Source: an uncultured Collinsella sp. (GTDB lineage: Bacteria; Actinomycetota; Coriobacteriia; Coriobacteriales; Coriobacteriaceae). From it: a stretch of DNA of 5,368 nt. The stretch lies in NCBI GenBank assembly GCA_902494625.1, contig CABUUB010000100.1, positions 1 to 5,368 of the forward strand. The letters run 5' to 3'. Position numbers and translations under genes: made by a program. Each line of letters begins with the position of its first letter. Within the stretch, counting starts at the first letter, position 1. The notes below the pieces were generated by a model. That model was not told where the DNA came from and did not search any database. It saw nothing but the letters and a program-made list of their open reading frames with translations. This document shows, piece after piece, positions 5,258-5,368 of the stretch.

Positions 5258-5301
5258 GAGCCCCGCGGCCCATCGAAGGGGCCGCGGGGCTCTTCGGTTT
5301 T
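5258..5301 (+). terminator. Strong Rho-independent terminator of rep operon
   Basis: GAGCCCCGCGGCCC (5258-5271) pairs perfectly with GGGCCGCGGGGCTC (5279-5292) across a 7-nt loop. TTCGGTTTT follows. It begins 4 nt after the stop of the HTH gene and separates it from the convergent small gene. The minus-strand side has no U-tract, so it appears one-directional. Confidence 0.88.
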
Positions 5302-5317
5302 CATCGCGGCGGCAGGT

Positions 5318-5368
5318 TTAGAACGGGTACACGAGCTTGCCGTCGATCTCGACCTCGGCCACGCCGCA
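5318..5368 (-). CDS. C-terminal end of small hypothetical protein (enters from right edge)
   Basis: Reading the minus strand from the right edge gives CGVAEVEIDGKLVYPF followed by TAA (5320-5318). The fragment starts in phase 0 at base 5368. The frame at the left edge ends in phase 0 at base 1 on the same strand, so joining the ends gives one 72-aa protein starting at 168. Taken alone, 16 codons are weak evidence for a gene. The in-phase join and its convergence on the terminator at 5258-5301 make it credible. No function is recognised. Confidence 0.6.
   Translation of the reverse strand, partial: CGVAEVEIDGKLVYPF

Overview
The window is GC-rich and reads as a small mobilizable plasmid. It carries a MobQ-type relaxase with a divergent accessory gene, an oriT-like region between them, a primase-type replication gene with a short helix-turn-helix partner, and an orphan ribbon-helix-helix regulator. 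High GC, GTG starts, strong Shine-Dalgarno sites and the relaxase/Rep style suggest a high-GC actinomycete host, possibly a gut coriobacterium. That host call is an impression from composition and gene style, not an alignment.

Layout. Minus strand 488..165 is a MobC/TraD-like relaxasome protein, followed by an ATGA-overlapping small gene that runs off the left edge. Positions 489-840 hold no gene but contain inverted repeats, a MobQ nic-like core and direct repeats (candidate oriT), ending in a hairpin and the relaxase Shine-Dalgarno. mobA occupies 841..2247 on the plus strand and is followed by a stem-loop. A short gap precedes a convergent minus-strand RelB/RHH-family gene (2717..2424), which starts at GTG and has two copies of an 18-bp operator around its promoter. 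Positions 2803-2981 hold a ~73-bp direct repeat: the first copy runs into a Rho-independent terminator (possible ~65-nt RNA) and the second runs into rep. rep (3004..4800, archaeo-eukaryotic-primase-like) overlaps a 157-aa HTH/coiled-coil gene (4781..5254). The overlap zone is packed with CGGGAA/TTCCCG hexamers and is a candidate iteron origin. A strong terminator closes the operon, and the right edge holds the C-terminal end of a minus-strand gene.

The two edge fragments are on the same strand and exactly in phase, and joining 1 to 5368 gives one 72-codon ORF with a normal start and stop. The window is therefore probably a complete circular plasmid of about 5.4 kb, linearised inside this small gene.

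How it works together (inference): Rep and its partner initiate theta-like replication at the hexamer cluster. The RHH protein represses itself and may also affect the divergent rep promoter. MobA with MobC nicks the oriT, and transfer would depend on a conjugation apparatus supplied by another element, since none is encoded here.
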